Numbered from the stretch's first letter, positions 8,609 through 17,925 are shown. The stretch: 64,000 nt of DNA from PALSA-555 sp963821325 (GCA_963821325.1 CAWGDC010000001.1:806001-870000), one strand, 5' to 3'. A program made the numbers and translations. The notes: generated by a model from the letters alone, not told the origin.

Positions 8609-9139
8609 TCAGGCGCCCGGTTGTCGGTGGACGAGGGCCAGAACCCGCGGCACGCTCGTCAACGCCACGTACGCGAACGCCACGCCGCAGACGACCAACG
8701 CCACAAACGGTATGCCCGCCAGGGGTTGCGTGCGCACCACGGTGGCGAGCCCGACCCCGGGTTGGACGGCCACGGCGATTCCCGCGGCGGCGGCCGCGGC
8801 GGTGAGCGCGACGTGGAGCCGGGTCGGTGGACTGTCCTCCTTCCCGAAACAGCCACACGACGCAAGCGGCGTCCCGCGGATCAGCGCGATCGTGATGAAC
8901 GCCGTGAAGGCGGCGTAGGAGCCCGCGACGAGCACCGCGGCCACCCGGTCTCCGGTGACGAGCGCGGCCACGCCGATCCCCGCCTCGACGAGGGCACCGG
9001 CGCGGACCAGCCACGGCGCGGCCGGCAGGCCGCTCTGACGCATCGCCGTCGCGGTGTCTGCGGGGCGGGCGGCCTTCAGCACGCCGCCGACCACGAGCAG
9101 GCTGGCCGCGATGGCGAAGGAGCCGGCAGCGGGCGTCAC
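8609..9139 (-). CDS. MauE/DoxX-like redox membrane protein
   Basis: Predicted four-helix membrane protein of the MauE/DoxX-related group, which works with thioredoxin-like partners. Visible: an N-terminal helix ending GGVLKAARPADTATAMRQ, then VEAGIGVAALVTG, and the paired cysteines of LASCGCFGKE between helices, the hallmark of MauE-like proteins. The GTG at 9139 is preferred; an in-frame GTG at 9178 would add 13 residues with little hydrophobic character. It lies downstream of a membrane-anchored thioredoxin-fold protein on the same strand, suggesting an extracytoplasmic thiol-disulfide pathway. The last residues are basic and unremarkable. Confidence 0.75.
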   Translation of the reverse strand: MTPAAGSFAIAASLLVVGGVLKAARPADTATAMRQSGLPAAPWLVRAGALVEAGIGVAALVTGDRVAAVLVAGSYAAFTAFITIALIRGTPLASCGCFGKEDSPPTRLHVALTAAAAAAGIAVAVQPGVGLATVVRTQPLAGIPFVALVVCGVAFAYVALTSVPRVLALVHRQPGA

Positions 9140-9398
9140 GACCGCGACACCGGATCCACGCGGCACCCGCCAGGCCACGGGCCGTGCTCCACCGCGACGC
9201 GATGCCCCAACGCGGGGTTGCCCACGCCCACGGCGTGTCGGTGGCGCCGTTGCGGGACGCGAGGCCGCGGCACATCGGTCGGCGCCACCCGCGACCGCGT
9301 CACGCGCTGACCACGAGCGTCACACAGCTGAGCGAGGCGACCACGGCGGGACAACCTGCGGCGAGGACGCCCCGGCGCGACGATGATCTCGAGCGGCG
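9140..9398 (-). other. Unassigned stretch, possible frame-shifted small secreted protein
   Basis: Between the MauE-like and TlpA-like genes no single clean frame is open. From about 9396 one frame starts MTPLEIIVAPGRPRRRLSRR, and one base later another gives VLAAGCPAVVASLSCVTLV: together a twin-Arg plus hydrophobic pattern like a Tat signal. The rest shows no recognisable domain. Mau-type loci often hold a Tat-exported small subunit in this place, but no such homology can be shown here. Confidence 0.25.
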
Positions 9399-10172
9399 TC
9401 ATGGCTCGCGTGACCGATCGGAGCCCGCCGGCGGGGGTGGCGTGCCGTCGGGGTAGGGGTTGGGGTCGCCGGGCTGGATGCCGGCGCGGCGCAGCTGCTC
9501 GTCGGCGATGTCCGCGCGGTCGGCGTCGCGGGAGCCGCCGCGGCGCCGCGTGCGAGGCAGGCCAGCGTCGGCGAGCGCCTGCTCCATCATCCCGCCGAGC
9601 TGTTCCCACGTCGCAGCGGCGCCCTCGGCGACGATGGCTCCGCTCGGGCCGTCGACGTACGCGAAGTAGGGGGCGACGGGCACCTCGTAGTCGTCCCACG
9701 CGGCGCTGGACATCACGACGGGCACCTCGGGGGGCGCAACCTTCGAGAGCCGCCCTGGGCTCTCGGCCTCCGGACCCTTCGTGACGGCGACGAGGCGAGC
9801 GCCGCCGGGCACGCGCAACCTCCGCTGGGAGAACGCCGTCCAGAAGCCGGCGCACGTTGTGCAGCCGCTCGTGAGGAACGCGACGAGCGTCGCGTGCGAC
9901 ACGTCGACCACCCCGATGCTGATGGCGTCGCCGGTCGGGCTCTCGCCCACGATGTCGGCCCCGTGCCGGGAGGAACGCGACGGGCGAGCGCCGCCGTCGT
10001 CAGCCACCGTGAGGGGTGCGTCAGGGTCCCGGTCGACGCCGAGCTGATGGAGGGCCCGCAGGATCTCGGCGTGGCTGCGCAGCAGCCCAGCGACGAGCAC
10101 GCCGAGCAGCGCGACGACCACGGCGAGCAGGAGGACGAGGACCGCCACGATGAAAGTCTGGCAGAGCAGCAT
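9399..10172 (-). CDS. Membrane-anchored thioredoxin-fold (TlpA/MauD-like) protein
   Basis: 257 residues. Residues about 6-30 form one hydrophobic anchor (VAVLVLLLAVVVALLGVLVA), so the rest is predicted outside the membrane. After a variable linker, VVDVSHATLVAFLTSGCTTCAGFW gives the Cys-x-x-Cys redox site of a thioredoxin fold, and later EVPVAPYFAYVDG holds the expected cis-Pro region. The tail is charged and Pro-rich. With the adjacent MauE-like protein, the likely role is disulfide exchange or protein maturation; the client is unknown. It starts 34 nt after a conserved small gene on the same strand. Confidence 0.8.
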   Translation of the reverse strand: MLLCQTFIVAVLVLLLAVVVALLGVLVAGLLRSHAEILRALHQLGVDRDPDAPLTVADDGGARPSRSSRHGADIVGESPTGDAISIGVVDVSHATLVAFLTSGCTTCAGFWTAFSQRRLRVPGGARLVAVTKGPEAESPGRLSKVAPPEVPVVMSSAAWDDYEVPVAPYFAYVDGPSGAIVAEGAAATWEQLGGMMEQALADAGLPRTRRRGGSRDADRADIADEQLRRAGIQPGDPNPYPDGTPPPPAGSDRSREP

Positions 10173-10205
10173 TCGGGAGCCGGCACGCGCCCGTCGCCCG
10201 TGTCG

Positions 10206-10577
10206 CTATCCGTCGCGGAGCGATTCCTTCCAAGCACGGAATCGTTCGTGCGTTCGACCGTCGGCACCCACACCGTCCCCGCGGCCGTCGGGTCGCAGAC
10301 GGAACTGGTACTGCTCGGCGGGCGCGTCGGCGGCGATGGCCGCGTACCGCGCGTCGGCCCCGGCGGCGGGGCCGGCCCGCCACAAGAGGAACCGGCCGAT
10401 GCGGCGCTTGTAGGCCACGAGGCTGACGCCGAAGTCCGACCCGAGTCGCCGGAGGTCGTCGGGTGCCTCGACCCACCGCTCGGCAGGAATGAGGAAGTCG
10501 CGCTGCGGCGTCGGTGGCAGCTCGTCGGTATGCCAGTCCCGGTCGGACGGAGGTCGCTCTTCGGCGGGCACCGGCAT
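10206..10577 (-). CDS. Conserved hypothetical protein, about 123 residues
   Basis: Family not recognised. The protein is soluble, without signal peptide or membrane helix. The core reads FLIPAERWVEAPDDLRRLG, then GVSLVAYKRRIGRFLLWRAG and ADARYAAIAAD; the evenly spaced aromatic and basic residues and the coding-like third positions support a real gene. The N-terminus is acidic and Pro-rich, the C-terminus Gly/Arg-rich. The ATG at 10577 is the first clear start. It is upstream of, and probably transcribed with, the thioredoxin-like gene. Confidence 0.6.
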   Translation of the reverse strand: MPVPAEERPPSDRDWHTDELPPTPQRDFLIPAERWVEAPDDLRRLGSDFGVSLVAYKRRIGRFLLWRAGPAAGADARYAAIAADAPAEQYQFRLRPDGRGDGVGADGRTHERFRAWKESLRDG

Positions 10578-10629
10578 CCCGTTATCGTCGCACGCGAGCG
10601 CGACCGGGCCGCACCACAAGCCGTCGTGC

Positions 10630-10635
10630 CATGCT
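10630..10635 (+). promoter_or_regulatory. -10-like CATGCT before the aldolase-like gene
   Basis: CATGCT ends 8 nt before the ATG at 10644, the spacing seen at many starts in this window and compatible with a leaderless transcript. Weak on its own. Confidence 0.25.
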
Positions 10636-10643
10636 GCTGGACG

Positions 10644-11648
10644 ATGACTGGGGTCCGCGACCTGCCCACGCCGGCGCTCGTCGTCGACCACGCGACCCTG
10701 CAGCACAACCTCGACGCGATGGCGACCGCGTTGCCCGGCCCGCGATGTCGGCCGCACGTGAAGGCCCACAAGACGACCGAGTTGGCGCAGGCGCAGCGAC
10801 GTCTGGGACATGCCGGCTTCACCTGCGCCACGCCTCGTGAGGTGATCGGCATGGCCCACGCCGGTCTCGGCGAGGATCTGCTGCTCGCCAACGAGGTCCT
10901 CGATGCCGACCGTCTCGCGGCGATGGCGAGGCTGGACGCACGCGTCACGATCGCGGTCGACTCGGTGGCCACCGTGGCCGCCGCCGCGGAGGCGGGGCTG
11001 CGCGAGTGCATCGTCGACGTGAATGTCGGCCTGCCGCGCTGCGGCTGCGATCCCGAGGACGCCGGTCGACTCGCTGAGGAGGCGACACGACGGGGCTGCA
11101 TCGTCCGTGGCGTCATGGGATATGAGGGTCACGTTGTCGGGCTGGAGGACCGGCGCGAGCGCGTCCGCCAGACCGAGGAGTGCATGACGCGACTCGCGCG
11201 CGCCCACGAGCTCGCCGGAGGGCCCGTGATCTCGGCGGGTGGGACCGGGACGTTCGACATCAACCAGCTCGCCACGGAGATCCAGGCCGGCTCCTACGCG
11301 TTGATGGACACGGCGTACGCGGGGCTCGGGCTCCCGTTCCGACGTGCGTTGTGGGTCGAGGCCACGGTGATCTCCCGGAACGGGCGGGACGGGTTCGCCG
11401 TCGCGGACTGCGGGCTCAAGGCGCTGGGGATGGACCATGGCAACCCGACGATCGAGGATGCGGTCGTGTGGTTCTGCTCCGATGAGCACGTCACGTTCTC
11501 TCGGGACCGTGGACTGCCGTCGGTCGGCGAGCGCATCGCGGTGTGGCCCGCCCACATCGACCCGACCATCGCGTACCACGAGCGGCTGCACATCGCCGAG
11601 GACGGCATCGTGGTCGAGACGTGGCCCGTTGACCTGCGCGGATGGTGA
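10644..11648 (+). CDS. D-threonine aldolase / D-serine dehydratase-like PLP protein
   Basis: PLP enzyme of the alanine-racemase fold type III, metal-activated DSD1-like group; about 334 residues. The N-terminus reads DLPTPALVVDHATLQHN, then PHVKAHKTTELAQAQ, where the Lys in KAHKT is the expected PLP Schiff-base position. GVMGYEGHVVG and ISAGGTGTFD are phosphate-binding-type loops. Near the C-terminus VADCGLKALGMDHG and the paired His of AHIDPT and YHERLH fit the metal site of D-serine dehydratase-like domains. It probably cleaves or dehydrates a D-3-hydroxy amino acid; the exact substrate cannot be assigned. An amidase follows on the same strand. Confidence 0.82.
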   Translation: MTGVRDLPTPALVVDHATLQHNLDAMATALPGPRCRPHVKAHKTTELAQAQRRLGHAGFTCATPREVIGMAHAGLGEDLLLANEVLDADRLAAMARLDARVTIAVDSVATVAAAAEAGLRECIVDVNVGLPRCGCDPEDAGRLAEEATRRGCIVRGVMGYEGHVVGLEDRRERVRQTEECMTRLARAHELAGGPVISAGGTGTFDINQLATEIQAGSYALMDTAYAGLGLPFRRALWVEATVISRNGRDGFAVADCGLKALGMDHGNPTIEDAVVWFCSDEHVTFSRDRGLPSVGERIAVWPAHIDPTIAYHERLHIAEDGIVVETWPVDLRGW

Positions 11649-11653
11649 GGCGC

Positions 11654-11659
11654 TACCGT
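11654..11659 (+). promoter_or_regulatory. -10-like TACCGT before the amidase
   Basis: TACCGT ends 8 nt before the ATG at 11668, just after the upstream stop codon. It suggests an internal leaderless promoter for the amidase and AtuA genes. Confidence 0.4.
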
Positions 11660-11667
11660 CCCGGGCT

Positions 11668-13132
11668 ATGAGCGACGATCTGGCGTTCCTCGACGCGCTG
11701 GCGCAGGCGGACCTCGTGCGGCGCGGTGATATCACGCCCGCCGACCTGGTGGACGCCGCGATCCACGCGGGTCGAGAAGCTGAACCCCGAGTTGAACGCG
11801 GTGATCCATCCCCGCTTCGACGCGGCACGGTCGGAGGCGGCCGGGCCGCTCCCTGAGGGGCCGCTGCGGGGCGTCCCGATCGTGATCAAGGACCTCGACG
11901 GCTCGTCGGCCGGCGACCCCCTCCACTTCGGGAACCGAGCGTTGAAGGCCGCGGGCCGTGTCGCGGACCACGACACGTGGCTCACGGCACGGCTGCGCGC
12001 CGCCGGCTGCGTGATCATCGGCCGGACGAACACCCCGGAGTTCGGGCTCATGCCGACGACCGAGCCCCAGGCGTACGGGCCGACCCGCAACCCCTGGAAC
12101 ACCAGCCACGGCGTCGGCGGGTCGAGCGGCGGCTCCGCCGCGGCCGTCGCCTCGGGCATGGTCGCGGTGGGCCACGCCGGCGACGGCGGCGGATCGATCC
12201 GGATCCCGGCCAGCGCCTGCGGACTGTTCGGCCTGAAGCCGACCCGGGGCCGCGTGTCGCTCGGTCCCGACGCCGGGGAGTCATGGGCCGGGCTCGTCGT
12301 GCGCCACGCCGTGACCCGCACGGTGCGGGACAGCGCCACGGTGCTCGACGCCATCGCCGGGCCGATGCCCGGGGACCCGTACTACGCGCCGCCGCCCCCC
12401 CGACCCTTCGCCGACGAGGTCGGTCTCGACCCCGGCACGCTGCGCATCGGCCTGAAGACGACGGCGCCCGCGAACCTCGCGGCCACCGACGACGAGTGCG
12501 TGGCCGCGACGCGCGACGCCGCCGAGCTCCTCGCGTCACTCGGCCACGACGTCGTCGACGCCGCGCCGGCGGCGCTCGACGAGGACGCGTTGATGGCGAA
12601 CTTCACCGTCGTGCTGACCACGAGCGTCGTGCACGACGTCCAGGACATCGCCCGGACCATCGGGCGCGACGTGACGGCCGACGACGTCGAGCCGCTCACC
12701 TGGGCGTACTACGAGGCCGGGCTCCAGAACACCGCCGTGCAGTACCTCGAGGCGTTGCACGCGGCCCACGCCTGGTCCCGCCGCGTCGCGACCTGGTGGC
12801 AGCCCACCGCTGATGGCGGCGAGGGCTTCGACCTGCTGCTGACCCCCACGATGGCCGAGCCGCCGCCGCTGCTCGGGGACGTCGTGGGCACCCGCGAGGA
12901 CCCTTGGCGCGGGATGGCTCGCGCGTCCGCCTTCGCGTGCTACACGGCACCCTTCAATGTGACGGGCCAGCCCGCCATGTCGGTGCCGCTCACGTGGGAG
13001 GCGTCGCGCAACCTGCCGATCGGGGTGCAGCTCGTGGCGGACTACGCGCGCGAAGACGTCTTGTTCCGCGTCGCGTCACAGCTCGAGTCGGCCCGGCCCT
13101 GGGCAGAGCGTCGCCCCGTCGTCCACGCCTGA
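11668..13132 (+). CDS. Amidase-signature family hydrolase, frame shift near the start
   Basis: Amidase-signature enzyme hydrolysing an unknown amide. The first 30 codons (DDLAFLDALAQADLVRRGD then ADLVDAAI) are in one frame; at about 11763 one extra base moves to the frame reading RVEKLNPELNAVIHP. The catalytic Lys is in VIVIKDLDG, the Ser-cisSer pair in GGSSGGSAAAVASG, and DGGGSIRIPA completes the Ser-cisSer-Lys triad. About 487 residues after correction, normal for the family. It is not GatA: the window has a separate, typical GatA at 43897-45318. The AtuA-like gene follows 3 nt downstream. Confidence 0.85.
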
Positions 13133-13135
13133 GCC

Positions 13136-14500
13136 GTGGGCGTCCGGGTCGGCGGCGGCCAGGGCTTCTACGGCGACACGCCGCGCGCCGTCACCGGCCT
13201 CCTCGACGCCGGCGTCGACTATCTCTGCCTCGAGGCGCTGGCTGAGCTGACCCTGGCAATTCTTCAGAAGGACCGACAGAAGGACAAGGCCAAGGGCTTC
13301 ACCCGAGATCTGCCTGCCTACCTGCAGGCCGCGCTCCCAGCGGTCGCTGCGGGACGGGTGAAGCTGATCACCAACGCCGGCGGCATCAACCCGGCCGCCG
13401 CGGCGCGGTGCACCATCGACACGGCGCGCGCCCTCGGGCTGTCCGGGATCCGCGTCGCGACGGTGCTCGGCGACGACCTCCTCGGCCGCCTCGACACCAT
13501 CCAAGGAGCCGCGCCGCTGGCGAACCTCGAGTCGGGCGCCCCGTTCGCCGACTTCCCGCAGCCGGTGCTGTTCGCCGCCGCGTACCTCGGCGCCCGACCC
13601 ATCGTCGAGGCGCTCGCCCGGGACGCCGACGTCGTGGTCACCGGGCGGGTCGCCGACGCGGCGCTCTTCCTGGCGCCCCTCGTGCACGAGCACCGGTGGG
13701 CGTGGGACGACTGGGACCGCCTCGCGGCCGGCACGCTCGTCGGTCACCTGCTCGAGTGCTCCGGGCAGAGCGCCGGCGGGAACCTGAGCCTCGACTGGTG
13801 GACCGTGCCGCGGCCCTGGGACCTGCCGTACCCGATCGCCGACGTCGACCCCGACGGCAGCGCGGTGCTCACCAAGCCCGCATCGTCGGGCGGCCGGGTC
13901 AGCTTCGACACGATCCGCCACCAGCTCCTCTACGAGGTCCACGACCCGGCCGCGTACCTCGCGCCCGACGTCGTCGCCGACTTCACGGCCGCCCGGGTCG
14001 TCGACGAGGGCGACGACCGTGTGCGCGTGAGCGGGGTGCGGGGCGCGCCGGCGACCCCGACGTACAAGGCGCTGCTGTGCCACCACGCCGGCTGGGCCGG
14101 TGAGGCGCGCGTCGGCTTCTCGTGGCCGGACGCGGCCGAGAAGGCGACGGCGACCGCGGCGATCTTCACCGAGCGGGTGCGCAGCGCCGGGCTGACCGTC
14201 GACGAGTGGTGCGTCGAGCGGTGGGGCGTCGACGCACTCGGTGGGCCGACGGTGCCGGGCACGGACGCGGAGCCGCCGGAGGTGCTGCTCCGCATCGCGT
14301 GGCGCTGCGCCGACCCGCGCACCGCCGCGCTCGTCGGCCGCGAGCTCGTGCCGTTGACCTTGTCCGGACCCGCGGCGGGCATGACGGGCGTCGGGCGCGG
14401 CGGCGCCGCGCCGAGCGAGCTGCTCGGGCTGTGGCCGACCCTGGTCGACAAGACGCTCGTCGACCCGCACGTGACCGTCACCGTCGACGTGGTGCCGTGA
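13136..14500 (+). CDS. AtuA-like acyclic terpene utilisation family protein (DUF1446)
   Basis: About 454 residues. The family is named after AtuA of the Pseudomonas citronellol/geraniol pathway; its biochemical activity is not established. Visible family features: an N-terminal FYGDTPRAVTGLLDAGVDYL, LITNAGGINPAAAA, IRVATVLGDDL, and VVVTGRVADAALFLAP followed by LLECSGQSAGGN. The GTG start lies 3 nt after the amidase stop, and the C-terminal partner gene begins in a GTGA overlap with this stop. Other typical atu genes (acyl-CoA carboxylase, citronellyl-CoA dehydrogenase) are absent, so a terpene role should not be assumed. Confidence 0.85.
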   Translation: MGVRVGGGQGFYGDTPRAVTGLLDAGVDYLCLEALAELTLAILQKDRQKDKAKGFTRDLPAYLQAALPAVAAGRVKLITNAGGINPAAAARCTIDTARALGLSGIRVATVLGDDLLGRLDTIQGAAPLANLESGAPFADFPQPVLFAAAYLGARPIVEALARDADVVVTGRVADAALFLAPLVHEHRWAWDDWDRLAAGTLVGHLLECSGQSAGGNLSLDWWTVPRPWDLPYPIADVDPDGSAVLTKPASSGGRVSFDTIRHQLLYEVHDPAAYLAPDVVADFTAARVVDEGDDRVRVSGVRGAPATPTYKALLCHHAGWAGEARVGFSWPDAAEKATATAAIFTERVRSAGLTVDEWCVERWGVDALGGPTVPGTDAEPPEVLLRIAWRCADPRTAALVGRELVPLTLSGPAAGMTGVGRGGAAPSELLGLWPTLVDKTLVDPHVTVTVDVVP

Positions 14501-14895
14501 GACGACGCCTCCACGACCTCGGCTGCGGCTACCGAGCCGGCGACAAGGGCGACATCGCCAACGTGGCGCTGTTCGCCCCCGACCCGGCCATCTTCGACGT
14601 GATCCGGGAGGCGGTCACCGCCGAGCGGGTGCGTGCGCACTTCGGCCGGCTGGTCCGAGGTCCCGTTGAGCGCTACGAAGCCGAGAACGTGCTGGCCCTG
14701 AACTTCGTGCTGCACGACGCGCTCGGTGGCGGCGCGCCCCGCTCGCTCCGAGCCGACAACCTGGGCAAGACGCTCGGCGGCGCACTCGTCCGGCTCGAGA
14801 TCGACGTGCCCGCCGATCTCGCCGACCGGTCCGCGGCGCGACCGGACATCCGCTGGGCTGACCAGATCCTGGACGGGCTCGCGGCGGACGGGTAG
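14497..14895 (+). CDS. AtuA C-terminal-like small protein
   Basis: 132 residues, matching the domain that in some AtuA proteins is fused to the C-terminus and in others encoded separately. The start reads LHDLGCGYRAGDKGDIANVALF, a very characteristic opening of this family, followed by YEAENVLALNFVLHDALGGG and NLGKTLGGALVRLEI. The GTG start overlaps the AtuA stop by 4 bp, so the two are translationally coupled and probably form a complex. Function unknown. Confidence 0.85.
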   Translation: MRRRLHDLGCGYRAGDKGDIANVALFAPDPAIFDVIREAVTAERVRAHFGRLVRGPVERYEAENVLALNFVLHDALGGGAPRSLRADNLGKTLGGALVRLEIDVPADLADRSAARPDIRWADQILDGLAADG

Positions 14896-14940
14896 CGACC
14901 AGGCCGCCGCGGGTCGACGGCGGGACATCGTCGCAGCGCG

Positions 14941-17889
14941 CTACGGCGTGGCGTGGTGGCGCGCCGCCCACTCCTCCGCGAGCGGCGCAGGGAGGGGCGA
15001 GGCGAACCAGTCGCCTTGCGCGCGTTGGCACCCCACCGCGCTGAGCCGGGCCGCTTGCGCCGCGGTGTCCACCCCGAGCGCCACCGACGTCAGCTGGAGC
15101 TGCTGGGCGAGGTCGACGATCGCCTCGACGATCGCGTCGTCGACGGGGTCACGGCCGAGGCCGTGGATGAAGGCGTGATCGATCTTGATCTGGTCGAGCG
15201 GCAGCTGCTTCAGCCGCACGAGCGGCGACGAGCCCACGCCGAACTCGTCGAGTGCGAGCTGCAACCCGAGCTCGCGCAGCGCCGCGAACAGCGCCCGGGT
15301 GGCGCCGGTGTCCGCGAGGAGGACCTGGTCCGTCACCTCGAACGACAGGAGGGCTGGGTCGAGGTCCGAGTCGAGGACGGTCTTGGCGATCGTCGTGGCC
15401 AGATGCGGATCGGAGAGTTCCGCCGCCGAGAGGTTCACGCTCGTGACGAACCGCCCCCAGTCGGGGTGACGCTGATGCCAGGACGCCGCGGTGCGGCACA
15501 CCTCTCCGCGTACCCACTCGCCGATCGGACGCATCAGGCCGGCGTCGTTCGCCACGGACAGGAACTCCGTCGGGTGGAGCAGCCCGCGGCTCGGGTGCTC
15601 CCATCGCAGGAGCGCCTCGAACCCGGCGAGCGCGCCCGTCGCGATCGTCACGACCGGCTGGTAGTGCAGAACGAAGCCACCATGCTCCAGCGCGTGGCGC
15701 AGCTCACGTTCGGTGTCGAGGCGAGCCACGACGTCCTCGCGCAGCTGCGCGTCGAACAGCTCGGCGCGGTCCCGCCCCTTGGCCTTGGCGCGGTACATCG
15801 CGGCGTCCGCATCGCGCAGCATCGCCTCCGGGGCGCGCCCGTCGGCGATCGAGATCCCGATGCTCGCGGTCACGACCACCTCCTCGAGCCCGTCGACGTC
15901 GAAGGGCTGGCGGGCGACCTGCAGCAGCCGGTCCGCGAGCGCCACCGCATCCTCGGGCCCGGTGAGCTGCTCGCAGACGATGACGAACTCGTCGCCACCG
16001 AAGCGGGCGATGAGGTCGCCGGGCCGCAGCGCCGCGGCGAGCCGCTGCCCCATCGACACGAGCAGCCGGTCCCCCGCGTCGTGGCCCACGCTGTCGTTCA
16101 GGACCTTCAGGCGGTCCAGGTCGAGGAACATGACGGCGACCTCGGACCCACCGCGACGCTCGTGTCGCCCGACGAGGCGGAGCCGGTCCAGCAGCTGCTC
16201 CCGGTTCGGGAGCCCGGTCAAGGTGTCGTGCAGCGCCTGGTGGGACAGCTTGGCTGCGCTGCGGTCGCGCTCGATCGCCACGGCGGCGAGGCTGGCCGCC
16301 ATCTCGAGCAGCCGGCGGTCGCGTGGCTCGGGCTCCGCCAGGTCGCGGCGGAGCGCGAGCACCGCGCCGAGGTGACGGCCGTCCCCGTCGTCGCCGACGG
16401 GGATCCCCCACCAGCTCGCGAACCCGTGCTCGGCGAGGACCGCCGCGGTCGGCCCGTCCGTGGCGTCGATCGTGTACCGCACCGGTCCTTCGCGCAGCGC
16501 GGGTCGGTCCGCCGGCATGGCGAGGCCTTCGAATGCGGCAACGCAGCCTGCCGGGACGCTCGGTGAGGCCTCGACGTGGAGGACGTGGTCCTCCCCGGCG
16601 ACCGCCACGACCGCGTGCGCGTCGGTGATCCATCCCTCGACCAGGCGCGCGACGGCGTCCAGCGTCGAGGTGAGCGGCACGCCGCGGGCGACGCCCTCGA
16701 GGATGCGGGCCTGCTCCGCGGCGACGAGCTCGGCGCGGCGACGGTCCGTCACGTCGCGTCCGTCGACCAGCACCCCGCCGATCGCCGGGTCGTCGAGCAG
16801 GTTCACCGCGATCGACTCGATCCAGCGCCATGACCCGTCACGGTGACGGATCCGGTGCTCGAGTGGCACCGGTGGACGGCGCTCGAGAAACTGGGCGGCG
16901 AACGCCCGGGCGACCTCGTCTCGCTCGGTGGGGTGGAGCAGCTCGATCCACTTCCGGCCCAGCAGCTCGTCCGGCTCGTAGCCGAGCACGAGCTGGTGGG
17001 AGGTGCTGACGAACACGAACCGGCCGTCGTCGTCGTAGATGGAGAGCAGGTCGTGCGAGTTGTCCACGAGGGCACGGCTGAGGATCTCGACGCGGCGCAG
17101 GGCAGCGTCGGCCTCGATGCGATGGGTCACGTCGATGACCGTGCCGACGTGGCCGGCGAAGCGGCCGTCGGCGTCGTAGCGGGGCACGCCGACGTCGACG
17201 ACCCGCCGGTAGGTGCCGTCGGCGGCCCGAAGCCGGTAGTCGAGCTCGTAGGGCTCGCGGCGGCCGACGCGCTCCAGTGCGCTCGCGACGACGCGGGCCC
17301 GTTCGTCGGGATGGACGCCGGCCTGCCAGCCGTCGCCGAGCTCCTCCTCGGCGGTCCGGCCGGTGAGCTCGTACCAGCGACGGTTGAAGAACACCGCCTG
17401 GCCGGCCGGGTCGGCCATCCACATCAGGACGGCGGCGGTGTCGGCGGCCCGGCGGAAGAGGGCGGGGCTCGATTCGGCGGCCTCGGCCTGGACGTGGGCG
17501 CTGACGTCGCGGGCGGTCACGACGCACCCCTCGACCGCGGGGTCGGCCAGCCGGTTGGCGACGACGAGCTCGAGGTGGCGCCAATGGCCGTCGCGGTGGC
17601 GGCACCGGACCAGGACCGGCGGGCTGGACGCCCCGGCGGGCAGTGACCCGAGGGCGTCGACGAGGCCGGGGACGTCGTCGGGGTGTACCAGGTCGAGCGG
17701 GGAGCTGCCGACGAGCTCTTCGGGCCGGTCGCCGAGGACGGCCTCGATCGAGGGGCTGACCCACGCGACGGACCAGCCGGCGTCCGCGACGCCGATGACA
17801 CCCCACGCGTGCTGGCCGAGCATGGGCGGCTGCGAGCCGGCCGACCAGGAGACGCCGTGTGCCGCCGGTCCAGGCCCCCCGTCGGTCAC
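14941..17889 (-). CDS. Multi-PAS / GAF / GGDEF / degenerate-EAL signalling protein
   Basis: About 980 residues and no membrane helix. Order: three PAS domains (VFFNRRWYELTGRT in the second, FVSTSHQLVLGYEPDELLG in the third), a GAF-like domain, GGDEF, then EAL. The cyclase site is RFGGDEFVIV with an inhibitory RxxD (RPGD) five residues before it, so diguanylate cyclase activity is plausible. The EAL domain keeps FEALLRW, SVNLSAAEL and QIKIDHAF, but the metal-binding Asp-Asp is Asp-Glu (LALDEFGVG), EVTE is EVTD, and the late Glu of AEGVET is Leu (ALGVDT). Phosphodiesterase activity is therefore doubtful. The GTG at 17889 is chosen; a TTG at 17946 and an ATG at 17823 are alternatives. Divergent from lhr. 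Confidence 0.9.
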   Translation of the reverse strand: MTDGGPGPAAHGVSWSAGSQPPMLGQHAWGVIGVADAGWSVAWVSPSIEAVLGDRPEELVGSSPLDLVHPDDVPGLVDALGSLPAGASSPPVLVRCRHRDGHWRHLELVVANRLADPAVEGCVVTARDVSAHVQAEAAESSPALFRRAADTAAVLMWMADPAGQAVFFNRRWYELTGRTAEEELGDGWQAGVHPDERARVVASALERVGRREPYELDYRLRAADGTYRRVVDVGVPRYDADGRFAGHVGTVIDVTHRIEADAALRRVEILSRALVDNSHDLLSIYDDDGRFVFVSTSHQLVLGYEPDELLGRKWIELLHPTERDEVARAFAAQFLERRPPVPLEHRIRHRDGSWRWIESIAVNLLDDPAIGGVLVDGRDVTDRRRAELVAAEQARILEGVARGVPLTSTLDAVARLVEGWITDAHAVVAVAGEDHVLHVEASPSVPAGCVAAFEGLAMPADRPALREGPVRYTIDATDGPTAAVLAEHGFASWWGIPVGDDGDGRHLGAVLALRRDLAEPEPRDRRLLEMAASLAAVAIERDRSAAKLSHQALHDTLTGLPNREQLLDRLRLVGRHERRGGSEVAVMFLDLDRLKVLNDSVGHDAGDRLLVSMGQRLAAALRPGDLIARFGGDEFVIVCEQLTGPEDAVALADRLLQVARQPFDVDGLEEVVVTASIGISIADGRAPEAMLRDADAAMYRAKAKGRDRAELFDAQLREDVVARLDTERELRHALEHGGFVLHYQPVVTIATGALAGFEALLRWEHPSRGLLHPTEFLSVANDAGLMRPIGEWVRGEVCRTAASWHQRHPDWGRFVTSVNLSAAELSDPHLATTIAKTVLDSDLDPALLSFEVTDQVLLADTGATRALFAALRELGLQLALDEFGVGSSPLVRLKQLPLDQIKIDHAFIHGLGRDPVDDAIVEAIVDLAQQLQLTSVALGVDTAAQAARLSAVGCQRAQGDWFASPLPAPLAEEWAARHHATP

Positions 17890-17925
17890 GAGCGTCGGTC
17901 TGGTCGGCCCTCGCGGCCCGCGCTC

